This document shows, piece after piece, positions 57,602 through 64,000 of a DNA stretch of 64,000 nt. The translations under genes and the position numbers were made by a program. The notes below the pieces were generated by a model that worked only from the letters and a program-made list of their open reading frames with translations, was not told where the DNA came from and did not search any database. Each line of letters starts with the position of its first letter. Position 1 is the stretch's first letter. The DNA comes from Hyphomicrobium_A sp963759735 (GTDB lineage: Bacteria; Pseudomonadota; Alphaproteobacteria; Rhizobiales; Hyphomicrobiaceae). The stretch spans positions 310,001 through 374,000 of the forward strand of contig CAVXAF010000009.1 of the NCBI GenBank assembly GCA_963759735.1. Direction: 5' to 3'.

Positions 57602-58276
57602 TCATCTCCCGTTTGGCGCGCACGTGGTCGTGATCCAATCCGTGCACCGCCCGGAGCGATACGGCGCATCGGCACGTTTCGAAACGACCCCCTCAAGGCC
57701 CAGCTTGCAGGCGTGTTGTAGGACAAGCTTGCCGTCTCCTGCGATGTGATCGACGTACTTGATGCGCTGTTCACCGGTTGCGGTGTCGAGCAGGGCTGCG
57801 AGGACCCGCTTGCGACCTAAGAGGCTTGCGCCGCGCAAGTCGAAGCCGTCGAGGTAAAGGAGGTCGAAGGCGTAGTAGACCAGTCGCGCCGTAACGCGCG
57901 TCGGTTTTGCCGGGCTTGCCGGTGGCAGCTCATAGACCATCGGCTGCCCCTTGGCATCGATGGCCACCAGTTTGCCGTCGAGAATGATGTTGTTGACCGG
58001 CAGCGCCTGCACGCAAGCCGCGATGGTCGGCATGCGCGCCGCCCACTGATCCGCGCGAGACGTGTAGATCCACGCGCCATTGCTGAAGTGCACCTGGGCG
58101 CGAGTGCCGTCGTGCTTGATTTCATGCAGCCATGTTTCGCCGCCCGGCGGGGTCCTGCGTTCACACGGGCAACAAGGGGCGATGAAACCGGGGAACGGCG
58201 CCGCCAGCGCGCCATCGATGACACGGCCGAGGAAGCGAGCCGGGGAACGGTGGGTAGATCGACGAGGCTTCACCAT
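57602..58276 (-). CDS. Solitary ATP-dependent DNA ligase adenylation domain, motif changes
   Basis: The protein of about 224 residues is the nucleotidyltransferase domain of a LigD/LigC-type ligase. Motif I is EIKHDGTRAQ with the adenylated lysine, motif IIIa is YYAFDLLYLDG and motif IV is EGVVSKRADAPYRSG. Two key positions differ. The metal-binding Glu of LDGE is Lys (ILDGKLVAID), and motif V reads WITTTC where W-x-K-x-K is expected. There is no OB domain, polymerase or nuclease domain. It may be inactive or decaying. The ATG at 58276 is preferred; the frame extends to 58315. Confidence 0.8.
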   Translation of the reverse strand: MVKPRRSTHRSPARFLGRVIDGALAAPFPGFIAPCCPCERRTPPGGETWLHEIKHDGTRAQVHFSNGAWIYTSRADQWAARMPTIAACVQALPVNNIILDGKLVAIDAKGQPMVYELPPASPAKPTRVTARLVYYAFDLLYLDGFDLRGASLLGRKRVLAALLDTATGEQRIKYVDHIAGDGKLVLQHACKLGLEGVVSKRADAPYRSGRCTDWITTTCAPNGR

Positions 58277-58347
58277 GTCCGGCTTATCGCGGTTTGAACC
58301 CAAACTCCGAATCACTCTAGCGAGGACCGAGCCCTATTGGTCAAGGA

Positions 58348-58560
58348 GTGCATGGCGTGGCCAAGGTTTTGCGCATCTGGTTGCAATTGACCTACCGCTG
58401 TTGCGGGATGGAGTGGACCGACGAGTGGCCATCGCCGTTGAAGTTCGAATGCCCCGATTGCGGCGGGCTTATCGAAGCCGCGGAGATCATTGAGATCGGG
58501 CCGACGCAGGCATCGCGCAAATTGGCGACCAAGGAAGCAGAGCGCGCAGCGCGCCGCTGA
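58348..58560 (+). CDS. Small zinc-ribbon-like hypothetical protein, 70 aa
   Basis: The protein contains CCGMEW early and CPDCGG in the middle, which together could form a four-cysteine zinc site, then a charged helical tail (RKLATKEAERAARR). No family name is recognised. It diverges from the ligase-like gene and precedes a small exported protein by 164 bases. Alternative downstream starts (GTG at 58357) exist. Confidence 0.55.
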   Translation: MHGVAKVLRIWLQLTYRCCGMEWTDEWPSPLKFECPDCGGLIEAAEIIEIGPTQASRKLATKEAERAARR

Positions 58561-58724
58561 TGCCGTAACACAGGCGCCGCGCAAGCCGCCTCAGCCATTT
58601 CGGCGACCCGCCGCCCTAGCCGCCTTTTTGCTCGATCGCAGGTGTTTCCGCCGGAACAGCGCTGAGCACGGCGCTGATCGAAGATGGCCCTCACCGAGCA
58701 ACAATTTTTCGACGGAGATGACCG

Positions 58725-58901
58725 ATGAAGCGCATTCTTCCCGCCCTGCTCATTGCCGCCAGCTTTTCGTTTGTTGCCGCTCCCGCCGACGCCGGTCGCC
58801 TCAAAGAGGCCGTGCGCAAGGCCGGCGAAAAGGTGGTCGTGAAGAGCTTGTGCGTCGCCGACAAATTGTCGGGGCGCGGCAACACATTCCTCTGCCGCTA
58901 A
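58725..58901 (+). CDS. Small exported protein, 58 aa
   Basis: A signal peptide (MKRILPALLIAASFSFVAAPADA-G) precedes only about 35 mature residues, with RLKEAVRKAGEKVVVK and two cysteines (SLCVADK, NTFLCR). A GGAG ribosome site lies close upstream and a strong terminator follows, so the gene is very likely real. Amphipathic basic helices plus one disulfide are a reasonable picture. The function is unknown. Confidence 0.7.
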   Translation: MKRILPALLIAASFSFVAAPADAGRLKEAVRKAGEKVVVKSLCVADKLSGRGNTFLCR

Positions 58902-58925
58902 GCAGTCGACCCCGACGCCGAGACA

Positions 58926-58954
58926 GGCCCCGGCCGCCCGGCCGGGGCCTTTTT
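58926..58954 (+). terminator. Rho-independent terminator after the small exported protein gene
   Basis: GGCCCCGGCC and its complement GGCCGGGGCC form a strong stem with a short loop, immediately followed by TTTTT. It starts 25 bases after the stop and is the best terminator in the window. Confidence 0.85.
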
Positions 58955-59066
58955 GTTGTCCACAGCCTGTCGCTGAACCCAAACGGGAGAGCCACGTTAT
59001 CGGGGTAGGAGAGCCGTCGTATCGCGTTCCGGCTCCCTCCGATGGGGCCTCCCCCGCCTCGTGTTC

Positions 59067-59097
59067 GCCCCGGCGTCGCCCCTCAAAGCGCCGGGGC
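59067..59097 (+). terminator. GC-rich hairpin before the exoD 3' end
   Basis: GCCCCGGCG pairs perfectly with CGCCGGGGC over nine bases around a 13-base loop, followed by TTTCG on the plus strand. It lies 29 bases past the end of the minus-strand exoD. Confidence 0.5.
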
Positions 59098-59125
59098 TTT
59101 CGCTGTCTGACGAGCGCCGTTTTGT

Positions 59126-59755
59126 TCAGCGACCGACCAGCCATTCGGCGCCGCGTATGGTTTCGTCGATGGCCAGCACGTCGACCAAGAGCAGTACGAC
59201 GCCTAGCGTCAGCGCGCCCGCGAGCACAAGACCGTCCTCTTGCAGGTAGGCCAACGCGATCAGTCCGATGGCCAGCGCCGGCACAATGTTGCTGAGCGGC
59301 AGCGGGGTGAAGGTCAGCGTGATATTGAGCAGCAGTACGATGATGCCCACCAGCCGCTTGTTCGCCTGGTGCGGAACCGGCCAGCGTGGATAGACGAACT
59401 TTTCCAGTGACTGGAGCGCCGGCACCGCGCGTCGCACCAGCGCGGTGAGCTGCTGCGTTGGCAGCGGGCGATTAGCAATGAACTGTGGGAATGCCGGCGT
59501 TGCATGGCCGAGGATCATCTGAAACGCCGGCACGAAGAGCAGCAGGCCGGCGATGATGGACAGGCCCGGCGCGATCGCCACGACGGCGAGCAACAGGATG
59601 ATGATGCCGAACGACCGCTTGCCGAGCTTGTCCAGGAGCCAGGCGAGCGTGAAATGATCCGGAGGCACCTCCTCGAGCAGTTCGCGAAAGACGAGCGAGG
59701 TCGGCACGGGCGTAGCAGTATCGTCGGGCGACGGCAGATCGAAGCTCATGCGCAC
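59126..59755 (-). CDS. exoD: Exopolysaccharide synthesis protein ExoD
   Basis: The 209-residue protein is an ExoD. It has an N-terminal helix, then LLDKLGKRSFGIIILLLAVV, SIIAGLLLFVPAFQMILG, and two or more further membrane helices with NITLTFTPLPLSNIVPALAI. ExoD affects EPS production and alkali tolerance in rhizobia, and its mechanism is unknown. The start overlaps the stop of a short upstream frame (ATGA), hinting at coupling. It lies 2.6 kb from the EPS locus. Confidence 0.9.
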   Translation of the reverse strand: MRMSFDLPSPDDTATPVPTSLVFRELLEEVPPDHFTLAWLLDKLGKRSFGIIILLLAVVAIAPGLSIIAGLLLFVPAFQMILGHATPAFPQFIANRPLPTQQLTALVRRAVPALQSLEKFVYPRWPVPHQANKRLVGIIVLLLNITLTFTPLPLSNIVPALAIGLIALAYLQEDGLVLAGALTLGVVLLLVDVLAIDETIRGAEWLVGR

Positions 59756-59967
59756 GGGTCCTCGTTCAGCGCATCGCCAAGATGCCCGTATACGCAGCTG
59801 CCGTCCGGTTCGTCTACAAGCTCGCTACCCCCGCGCCTGTCAGGTTTCCAAACCTTCCAGCCAAGGCCTCGAGCACGGCATCGATCGGCTTGGCGTGGAC
59901 CTTTTTCGGCAGCAGCTGCCCGTCTCACCGATGCCGCCGCGCATAGATGCGCCCCGGTGCCCTTCAT
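59746..59967 (-). CDS. Short hypothetical frame coupled to exoD, 73 aa
   Basis: The frame ends GSELVDEPDGSCVYGHLGDALNEDPCA and its TGA overlaps the first codons of exoD (GCATGAG). Its C-terminal third looks like coding sequence; the N-terminal part is low complexity and basic. A GAGGAA lies immediately before the ATG, too close for good spacing. It may be a truncated or shifted gene. Weak. Confidence 0.33.
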   Translation of the reverse strand: MKGTGAHLCAAASVRRAAAAEKGPRQADRCRARGLGWKVWKPDRRGGSELVDEPDGSCVYGHLGDALNEDPCA

Positions 59968-60106
59968 TTCCTCCTATCACGTGAGCGTCTTGGATAACTA
60001 CCGACGCGTGACACTCGTTCTGGGGACAGGCCAATAAGCAATGTTGCGCGCCGACTGATAACCCTGACTCACGGCAAACGTACGCTGTCCATACTGCTTC
60101 GATCGT

Positions 60107-60433
60107 TCAGTCGTCTTTCCGCGCGTTCTTGCAGTGACGCTCTATTTCTTCCGGCTCCTCCTCGTCGATCCGCGTCATGGCTTGTTTGCAAGTTTGTGGG
60201 CGTGCAGCGGTTCGTCGAGCTTGGCTTGGATCGATTGAGTGTCTCGGTGTTCGGCGCACTGGATGAAGAGCGTCATGATCCACACAGCGATCGTGGGGAT
60301 GCCATGCCAATCAAAGGTCTCCGGCTCAAATATCAACCACGCTCCCACGAAGGCGAAGATCACCAGGAACACTTCCGGATGGCCGGAGAGAACGCCCAGC
60401 TGTGTGAGAGCACGCCGTCGTTAGATCTTTCAT
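60107..60433 (-). pseudogene. Low-affinity iron permease family protein, frameshifted
   Basis: The ATG at 60433 opens MKDLT. One frame away the sequence continues RRALTQLGVLSGHPEVFLVI, FAFVGAWLIFEPETFDWH and WIMTLFIQCAEHRDTQSIQA-KLDE, the signature of the low-affinity iron permease family. The end KQAMTRIDEEEPEEIERHCK is again in another frame (stop at 60107). The product would have about 105 residues and two membrane helices. Frame changes near 60415 and 60185 break it. Confidence 0.6.
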
Positions 60434-60597
60434 GCAGTCTCCGGTTACGTATCCCGACTTCGGCATGCCCTCCCCAGCCGTGGCAGACCGGACCGCCACT
60501 CTTACAGGTGGAGGGGGCCCTGGAATAAGTAGACGTGCACGCGTTGACACCCGCGCCGAAGCACTTTCACTTATGATGGAAGCTGGGAGACTTAGCC

Positions 60598-60771
60598 GTG
60601 CCCGACGACATTGCTTACTGGAAGCAGGAGCGCGATAAGCTGCAGAAGCAGCTCTCAAAGCTTGAGGCTGGGGTCGTGGAGTACACTGCCCTGCCAGTCA
60701 TCCAATATCTGAAGACGCGGATCGCTGAATTGGAGAGGCACATCGCCTCGCTGGAGGTGAGGCGAACGTAG
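60598..60771 (+). CDS. Small coiled-coil protein, 57 aa
   Basis: A GTG start preceded by GGAGA eight bases upstream opens a 57-residue protein. It starts VPDDIAYWKQERDKLQKQLS, continues EAGVVEYTALPVIQYLKTRI, and ends ELERHIASLEVRRT. Heptad spacing of Leu/Ile suggests a short coiled coil with a central break. Similar tiny proteins occur in Rhizobiales but have no known role. It is a clean, uninterrupted frame between two damaged genes. Confidence 0.6.
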   Translation: MPDDIAYWKQERDKLQKQLSKLEAGVVEYTALPVIQYLKTRIAELERHIASLEVRRT

Positions 60772-60836
60772 CCCCCGATGTGCCCACAGCAGCGTTTGAT
60801 TAAGGCGTAGCATCCACGAACAGCTGCCGGGACGCG

Positions 60837-61071
60837 TTACTTATCCAGAAAACGCACGCCAATATCGTGGTGGCGCGACCACACCCTAATAACAGCGCGC
60901 CGACGCCGCTGAACACATCGGTTAGGTCGAAGTGCACGGGCAGCCAGCCGCTCGAGGAGGCCTTCAATCGGGCGCCGCCATCAGAAATGTCGGTAATGCA
61001 GGATGGCTCGTCGCCGCCTGGCAAACCAATCCGAGCTGGTCTGTCGACTTGTCAGTTCTGCGCACCAACAT
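60837..61071 (-). pseudogene. PilZ-domain protein, frameshifted
   Basis: The pieces are MLVRRTDKS (ATG 61071), then PARIGLPGGDEPSCITDISD-GGARL in a second frame, then RAVIRVWSRHHDIGVRFLDK ending at a TAA (60837-60839) in a third. Together they give a PilZ domain of about 79 residues. The RxxxR start of PilZ is reduced to RRTDKS. The D-x-S-x-x-G-A motif is present in variant form (DISDGGA), so c-di-GMP binding is possible if the gene is intact. It could connect with the EAL protein earlier in the window. Confidence 0.6.
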
Positions 61072-61443
61072 CACACCTCACGCATCGCAGGCGTTACCCC
61101 GAGTGCGGTGACGACGCGAGCGCAGCCTATTAAGATCTAGTTTACCAAATCAGCTCAGGGTCGATTTTAAGCCGATGGAATTCCCTTCGCATCGGAAGGC
61201 CCCTCCAGGCCGCTACAGAGCCCCGGCATCCGCTGGGGCTTTGCTGCGCCCGCCTCTGCCGATCATCGCCGGCTGACAACTGCCGCGTCACCGCAGCTCA
61301 ATCAAGTGTCGGTGCTTCGAGACGGCGACGCGGCTGGTGATCATCATGAGCCCGGCGTCGACCTCGACGAATAGGGGGCTGATTTCTGGATGTGCCCTTT
61401 AGCGAAGCCGGCCTACCGGCGGCCATCATCCTGATTGTCGCCA
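61072..61443. other. 370-base gap with hairpin and a possible small C-terminal fragment
   Basis: A hairpin AGCCCC/GGGGCT followed by TTTGCT lies near 61221-61247. On the minus strand a frame of about 36 codons ends at 61288 and contains PLFVEVDAGLMMITSRVAVS with no upstream start. Its identity is unknown. Confidence 0.35.
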
Positions 61444-62508
61444 TCACAATTTTTTGCGGCCTTCCCGATGGGATGTTTCGCCGCCACGCTCCCTTCGACC
61501 GAGCCGCTCACCACCTCTGCGAGCGTTACCTCTGGCCTCAGGCTGGCTGGCGCTGTGGTCGCCGCCACGCTGCTCCCGACCGCGATGGCCGCGTTCCACG
61601 CGGACGTTGCCGCCACCGCCTCGGCCCGCATCTGGTTGTGACGGCTTGCGGTTCCGAACTCCACGTTTGTCATCTCCACCACCGCGGCGCTCGTTGCCGC
61701 GCTCTATCCGCGTTTCAGCACCACTACGATCGTTCTCGCCGCCGCGCTGGTCCCGATCGCGACGGCCGCGTTCTACGCCGACGTTGCCGCCACCGCCTCG
61801 GCCCGCATCCAGTCGTGACGGCCCGCGGCTCCGAGCGCCACGTTCGTCACCTTGACCACCGCGGTGCTCGTTGCCGCGCTCGATCCGCGTCGCACCACGA
61901 GTACGATCGTTCTCGCCACCACTGCTTCGACCGCCACGATCGTGGTTACGATTGGAAGAATTGCGGTGGCCGCGTTGGTGGCGCTCTGTCCGCCGCCAAC
62001 CTCGGTCCGGGGGCGGTCTCATGCCGCGCGGCGCGTGATATCCCGAGCGCCACCAACCGGGCCTGCGCGATCCGCTGGGCGGACCGTGCCACCCACTACG
62101 GGGGCGGATTCGATAGGAGAACCACCGATCCCGGTCCCGGTACCAGGGACGCCCCACGTAATAGCGACCCCAGTAATCGGCGGCGACGAAATCGACGTAG
62201 GGGATGCGGAACTCAACTAGTCCAACGTCAAGGATTGAAACCATCTGTCCATTGTCTTCGACGGCGAGATACTCGCTGAAAACCCAGCCACGTCCGTCGC
62301 TCCAACTGACGTCACACCAGGATTCATCGCGTAAGCAGCCCTCGATGAACACCGGCTCACCTTCCGGAATAACATCGACACTCGGAAACTCTACGTCAGG
62401 ACCTGTGCGTAAGTTTACGTCGGCCATCGTAAAAGCTTCTTGGGCCAGCGCCGATGCACTGCCTAAGGTGAGAACCGCAAGAAGTATCGCAGCTCGTCGA
62501 AGGTGCAT
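61444..62508 (-). CDS. Exported SH3-domain protein with Arg/Gly-rich tandem repeats
   Basis: After a signal peptide (AAILLAVLTLGSASALA-Q) comes a bacterial SH3 domain (about residues 25-85: ADVNLRTGPDVEFPSVDVIP, WCDVSWSDGRGWVFSEYLAV). A segment rich in Tyr, Trp and Arg (DYWGRYYVGRPWYRDRDRWF) follows, as in many Hyphomicrobiales SH3 proteins. Residues 197-255 and 256-314 are two tandem 59-residue copies of an Arg/Gly/Glu-rich repeat. A partial third copy and a basic end come after. The basic disordered tail may bind acidic polymer or nucleic acid. SH3 domains of this type often bind cell wall. Confidence 0.85.
   Translation of the reverse strand: MHLRRAAILLAVLTLGSASALAQEAFTMADVNLRTGPDVEFPSVDVIPEGEPVFIEGCLRDESWCDVSWSDGRGWVFSEYLAVEDNGQMVSILDVGLVEFRIPYVDFVAADYWGRYYVGRPWYRDRDRWFSYRIRPRSGWHGPPSGSRRPGWWRSGYHAPRGMRPPPDRGWRRTERHQRGHRNSSNRNHDRGGRSSGGENDRTRGATRIERGNEHRGGQGDERGARSRGPSRLDAGRGGGGNVGVERGRRDRDQRGGENDRSGAETRIERGNERRGGGDDKRGVRNRKPSQPDAGRGGGGNVRVERGHRGREQRGGDHSASQPEARGNARRGGERLGRRERGGETSHREGRKKL
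61567..61920. repeat. 177-bp tandem duplication inside the SH3-protein gene
   Basis: The two 59-residue repeats are encoded by adjacent 177-base units (61744-61920 and 61567-61743 on the minus strand). Both begin GGENDR and contain RIERGNE and DAGRGGGGNV. The unit length is a multiple of three, so the frame is kept. Confidence 0.75.
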
Positions 62509-63786
62509 TATTTTTTGCTCCGCATAAGGAATTCTTCAACTGCTGAAGAGTGACAACAGGTGCATCCAGCTAACCTTCCGCTGCGTTGAAAGAGCCCATG
62601 GCTACCGACAACGCGAGATACGGGTGCAGACTGGCAGCCTGCACATGAACAGGGGCTGAGCAGCGACCGGCGCCTCCCGGGAAGCCGCGCCTAAACGACC
62701 CTGCTAGCTGCAGCACATATGTCGGAACACCGCGCATCGCGTTCGCTCTAGCGCCTCTAGCCATATCTCGAAGGGTCCACGGAAACAGCGGCGGATGGAC
62801 TTAGCTGCGCGTTGCTGGCTGTCTGTCGCGCCCTCGCCGTTGTCGCGCTCAAAAAAAAGCCGTATGCCCCTTAGTGAGGTCGTCAGATGTCCAATTGACC
62901 AGCAAACGTGATCAGGGCGCCCAGCGTCGGCCAGGATTGGAGTGCAAGGTATCCAGATCAAGCGGGAATTTGAAATGCAAAACCTACCTCGTGATCGAGA
63001 AGCCATCCTGACGAAGGATCTCGGCGCTGCGAACCGGAGCAGCTCAGCTCAGTCAGCTGCTGGCCGACGAAGCCTTGGTCGGTGATGAGTGGGATCGAGC
63101 GGCGCGCATCCTGGCGAGTTGCCGGCAGGAGCGGGCGAATCTCAATGCGGACCTCCGAAGGATCGACAGCATCGCGAGTGCGATTGCGTAAAACAGGATA
63201 TTCCGAGTGTATATCTTCCGCCCAATCGTCTTGGTACCAAGGACAACCGATAAAGCCACTCCGGCCGCAGTGCCCACACGAATACCGGCGCGCGTCGCAT
63301 AGTCCGGAACGAAATCGAAGTAAGCGCCTTTGTGCTATCAGAACCGCACTAGGAAGCGCTCCGCGGCTTTCGGAGACCCAGTGTGTCGCGCGTTTGCCGT
63401 GAGCGAGCTTAGGGTTGCTTGCAAGTCTCGACTACGTCGCGTTCCGCAACAACCTGGTTGTGGGCAGCGAGGAACTGCAGAGCGGGAATTCGAAAGCCTT
63501 TTGCCGTGGCTTGGTCGATGCCTCGTCGAGCGCCACCTTGTCACCCGCCATCTGCACCCTGGGAGTCCGCTGTTGCTCGTAGGCTTTGCCATCGTCACCG
63601 AAACTTGAGCCAGGCCTGTAGGCCGCGAGCTGCATCCCGGATGGACACGACGCCCGCATCATCTAGGGCAAGCAGCAGCCCGTAAGACCCGCGGGCGGCC
63701 TTAGCGCTTCTGGGCTCTCACACGCTGGAGGGCGCGTTGCCACCTAGCGAACGGCTGTCTGTCTTTGGGGCCGGCCGGCTGGCCTG
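62509..63786. other. 1.3-kb region without a convincing gene
   Basis: Several short frames exist but none has a recognised domain. Plausible fragments are MQNLPRDREAILTKDLGA (plus, 62975), leading after a frame change into LSQLLADEALVGDEWDRA with a stop at 63189-63191. On the minus strand a segment around 63420-63600 contains KGFRIPALQFLAAHNQVV with stop near 63410. The region looks like decayed or indel-damaged small genes. Confidence 0.45.
62975..63191 (+). pseudogene. Possible small helical protein, frame broken
   Basis: An ATG with CGGGA upstream opens MQNLPRDREAILTKDLGA. Near 63035 a one-base change is needed to continue into LSQLLADEALVGDEWDRA and RQERANLNADLRRIDSIAS, ending at TAA 63189. 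The combined product of about 70 residues would be almost wholly helical. Weak; included because both parts look like coding sequence. Confidence 0.28.
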
Positions 63787-64000
63787 TCAGCGCCGACGCC
63801 CGCGATCATCATCATCGAAATCGCCTAGCTTGTCGAAGCAGCGCTGCAAATCGTCCGCGCGGCTGCGTTGCTCTTCGGCGATCTTCCTGCGCGGCACATA
63901 TCTGCACCACTGGAAGTGAGGCTTGATGTCGGCCACCCATGCCGGGCCCCGCAGGCCGCAACGAAAGCGACTGGCAGCCTCGGCCTGAACAACAGCGATG
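63787..64000 (-). CDS. Partial hypothetical protein, C-terminal part
   Basis: The frame enters from beyond the window and gives 71 residues. It contains AEAASRFRCGLRGPAWVADI, KPHFQWCRYVPRRKIAEEQR and DDLQRCFDKLGDFDDDDRG and ends at a TGA (63787-63789). Three cysteines, an aromatic cluster and an acidic/basic end look like a real protein. The family is not recognised. The start lies outside the window. Confidence 0.55.
   Translation of the reverse strand, partial: IAVVQAEAASRFRCGLRGPAWVADIKPHFQWCRYVPRRKIAEEQRSRADDLQRCFDKLGDFDDDDRGRRR

Noticed and set aside
61392..62279. 295-codon plus-strand frame opposite the SH3 protein
   Set aside because: Its composition is the mirror of the Arg/Gly repeats; it lacks a ribosome site and any known domain.

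Overview
The window is GC-rich, densely coded DNA from an alphaproteobacterium of the order Hyphomicrobiales, most plausibly a methylotroph such as Hyphomicrobium. The case rests on its first two genes, the end of fhcD and all of fhcC. These are subunits of the formyltransferase/hydrolase complex of tetrahydromethanopterin-linked formaldehyde oxidation. A polyhydroxyalkanoate granule protein and several small Hyphomicrobiales-type proteins agree. No rRNA, tRNA, CRISPR array or insertion sequence was recognised.

Layout. 0-1.4 kb: C1 metabolism. 1.5-4.1 kb: small protein, exported pentapeptide-repeat protein, VWA protein, universal stress protein. 4.1-8.3 kb: a minus-strand copper module (DUF2946 protein, TonB-dependent receptor, copper-uptake-associated protein, YcnI-PCuAC fusion). 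8.5-15.7 kb: transporter, YceI, EAL phosphodiesterase, FecR, PHA and transglutaminase-like proteins. 16.0-20.2 kb: amino-sugar/cell-wall recycling (nagA, SIS isomerase, kinase, divergent murQ). 20.5-27.6 kb: an unusual glycosyltransferase-51/L,D-transpeptidase fusion, YidB, an rRNA methyltransferase and recQ. 27.7-29.6 kb: exosortase E and a small VPEID-CTERM substrate. 31.5-56.5 kb: a large exopolysaccharide locus. 56.7-59.8 kb: thioredoxin-reductase-like protein, a solitary ligase domain and ExoD. 60-64 kb: small, broken or unrecognised genes.

How the EPS genes fit together. ManC makes GDP-mannose, and a GDP-mannose 3,5-epimerase homologue could convert it to GDP-L-galactose or GDP-L-gulose. 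Other epimerases and a Gfo/Idh-epimerase fusion would supply further sugars. A WbaP/ExoY-type transferase starts the chain on a lipid carrier, and WecG-type, GT4 and GT87 enzymes extend it. A flippase, an O-antigen-ligase-type polymerase, a Wzz/BY-kinase-like protein and a Wza-type exporter would assemble and export it. An acyltransferase decorates it. A LuxR-type regulator with a degenerate receiver lies inside the locus. A repeated intergenic motif (GGGGTAGCCCGAACG) precedes several of the transcription units and may mark their regulon.

Caution. At least sixteen genes are split by one-base frame changes while both halves stay well conserved. That pattern points to indel errors in a draft sequence more than to real pseudogenes. 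For those genes the whole span is given and the approximate shift is marked.
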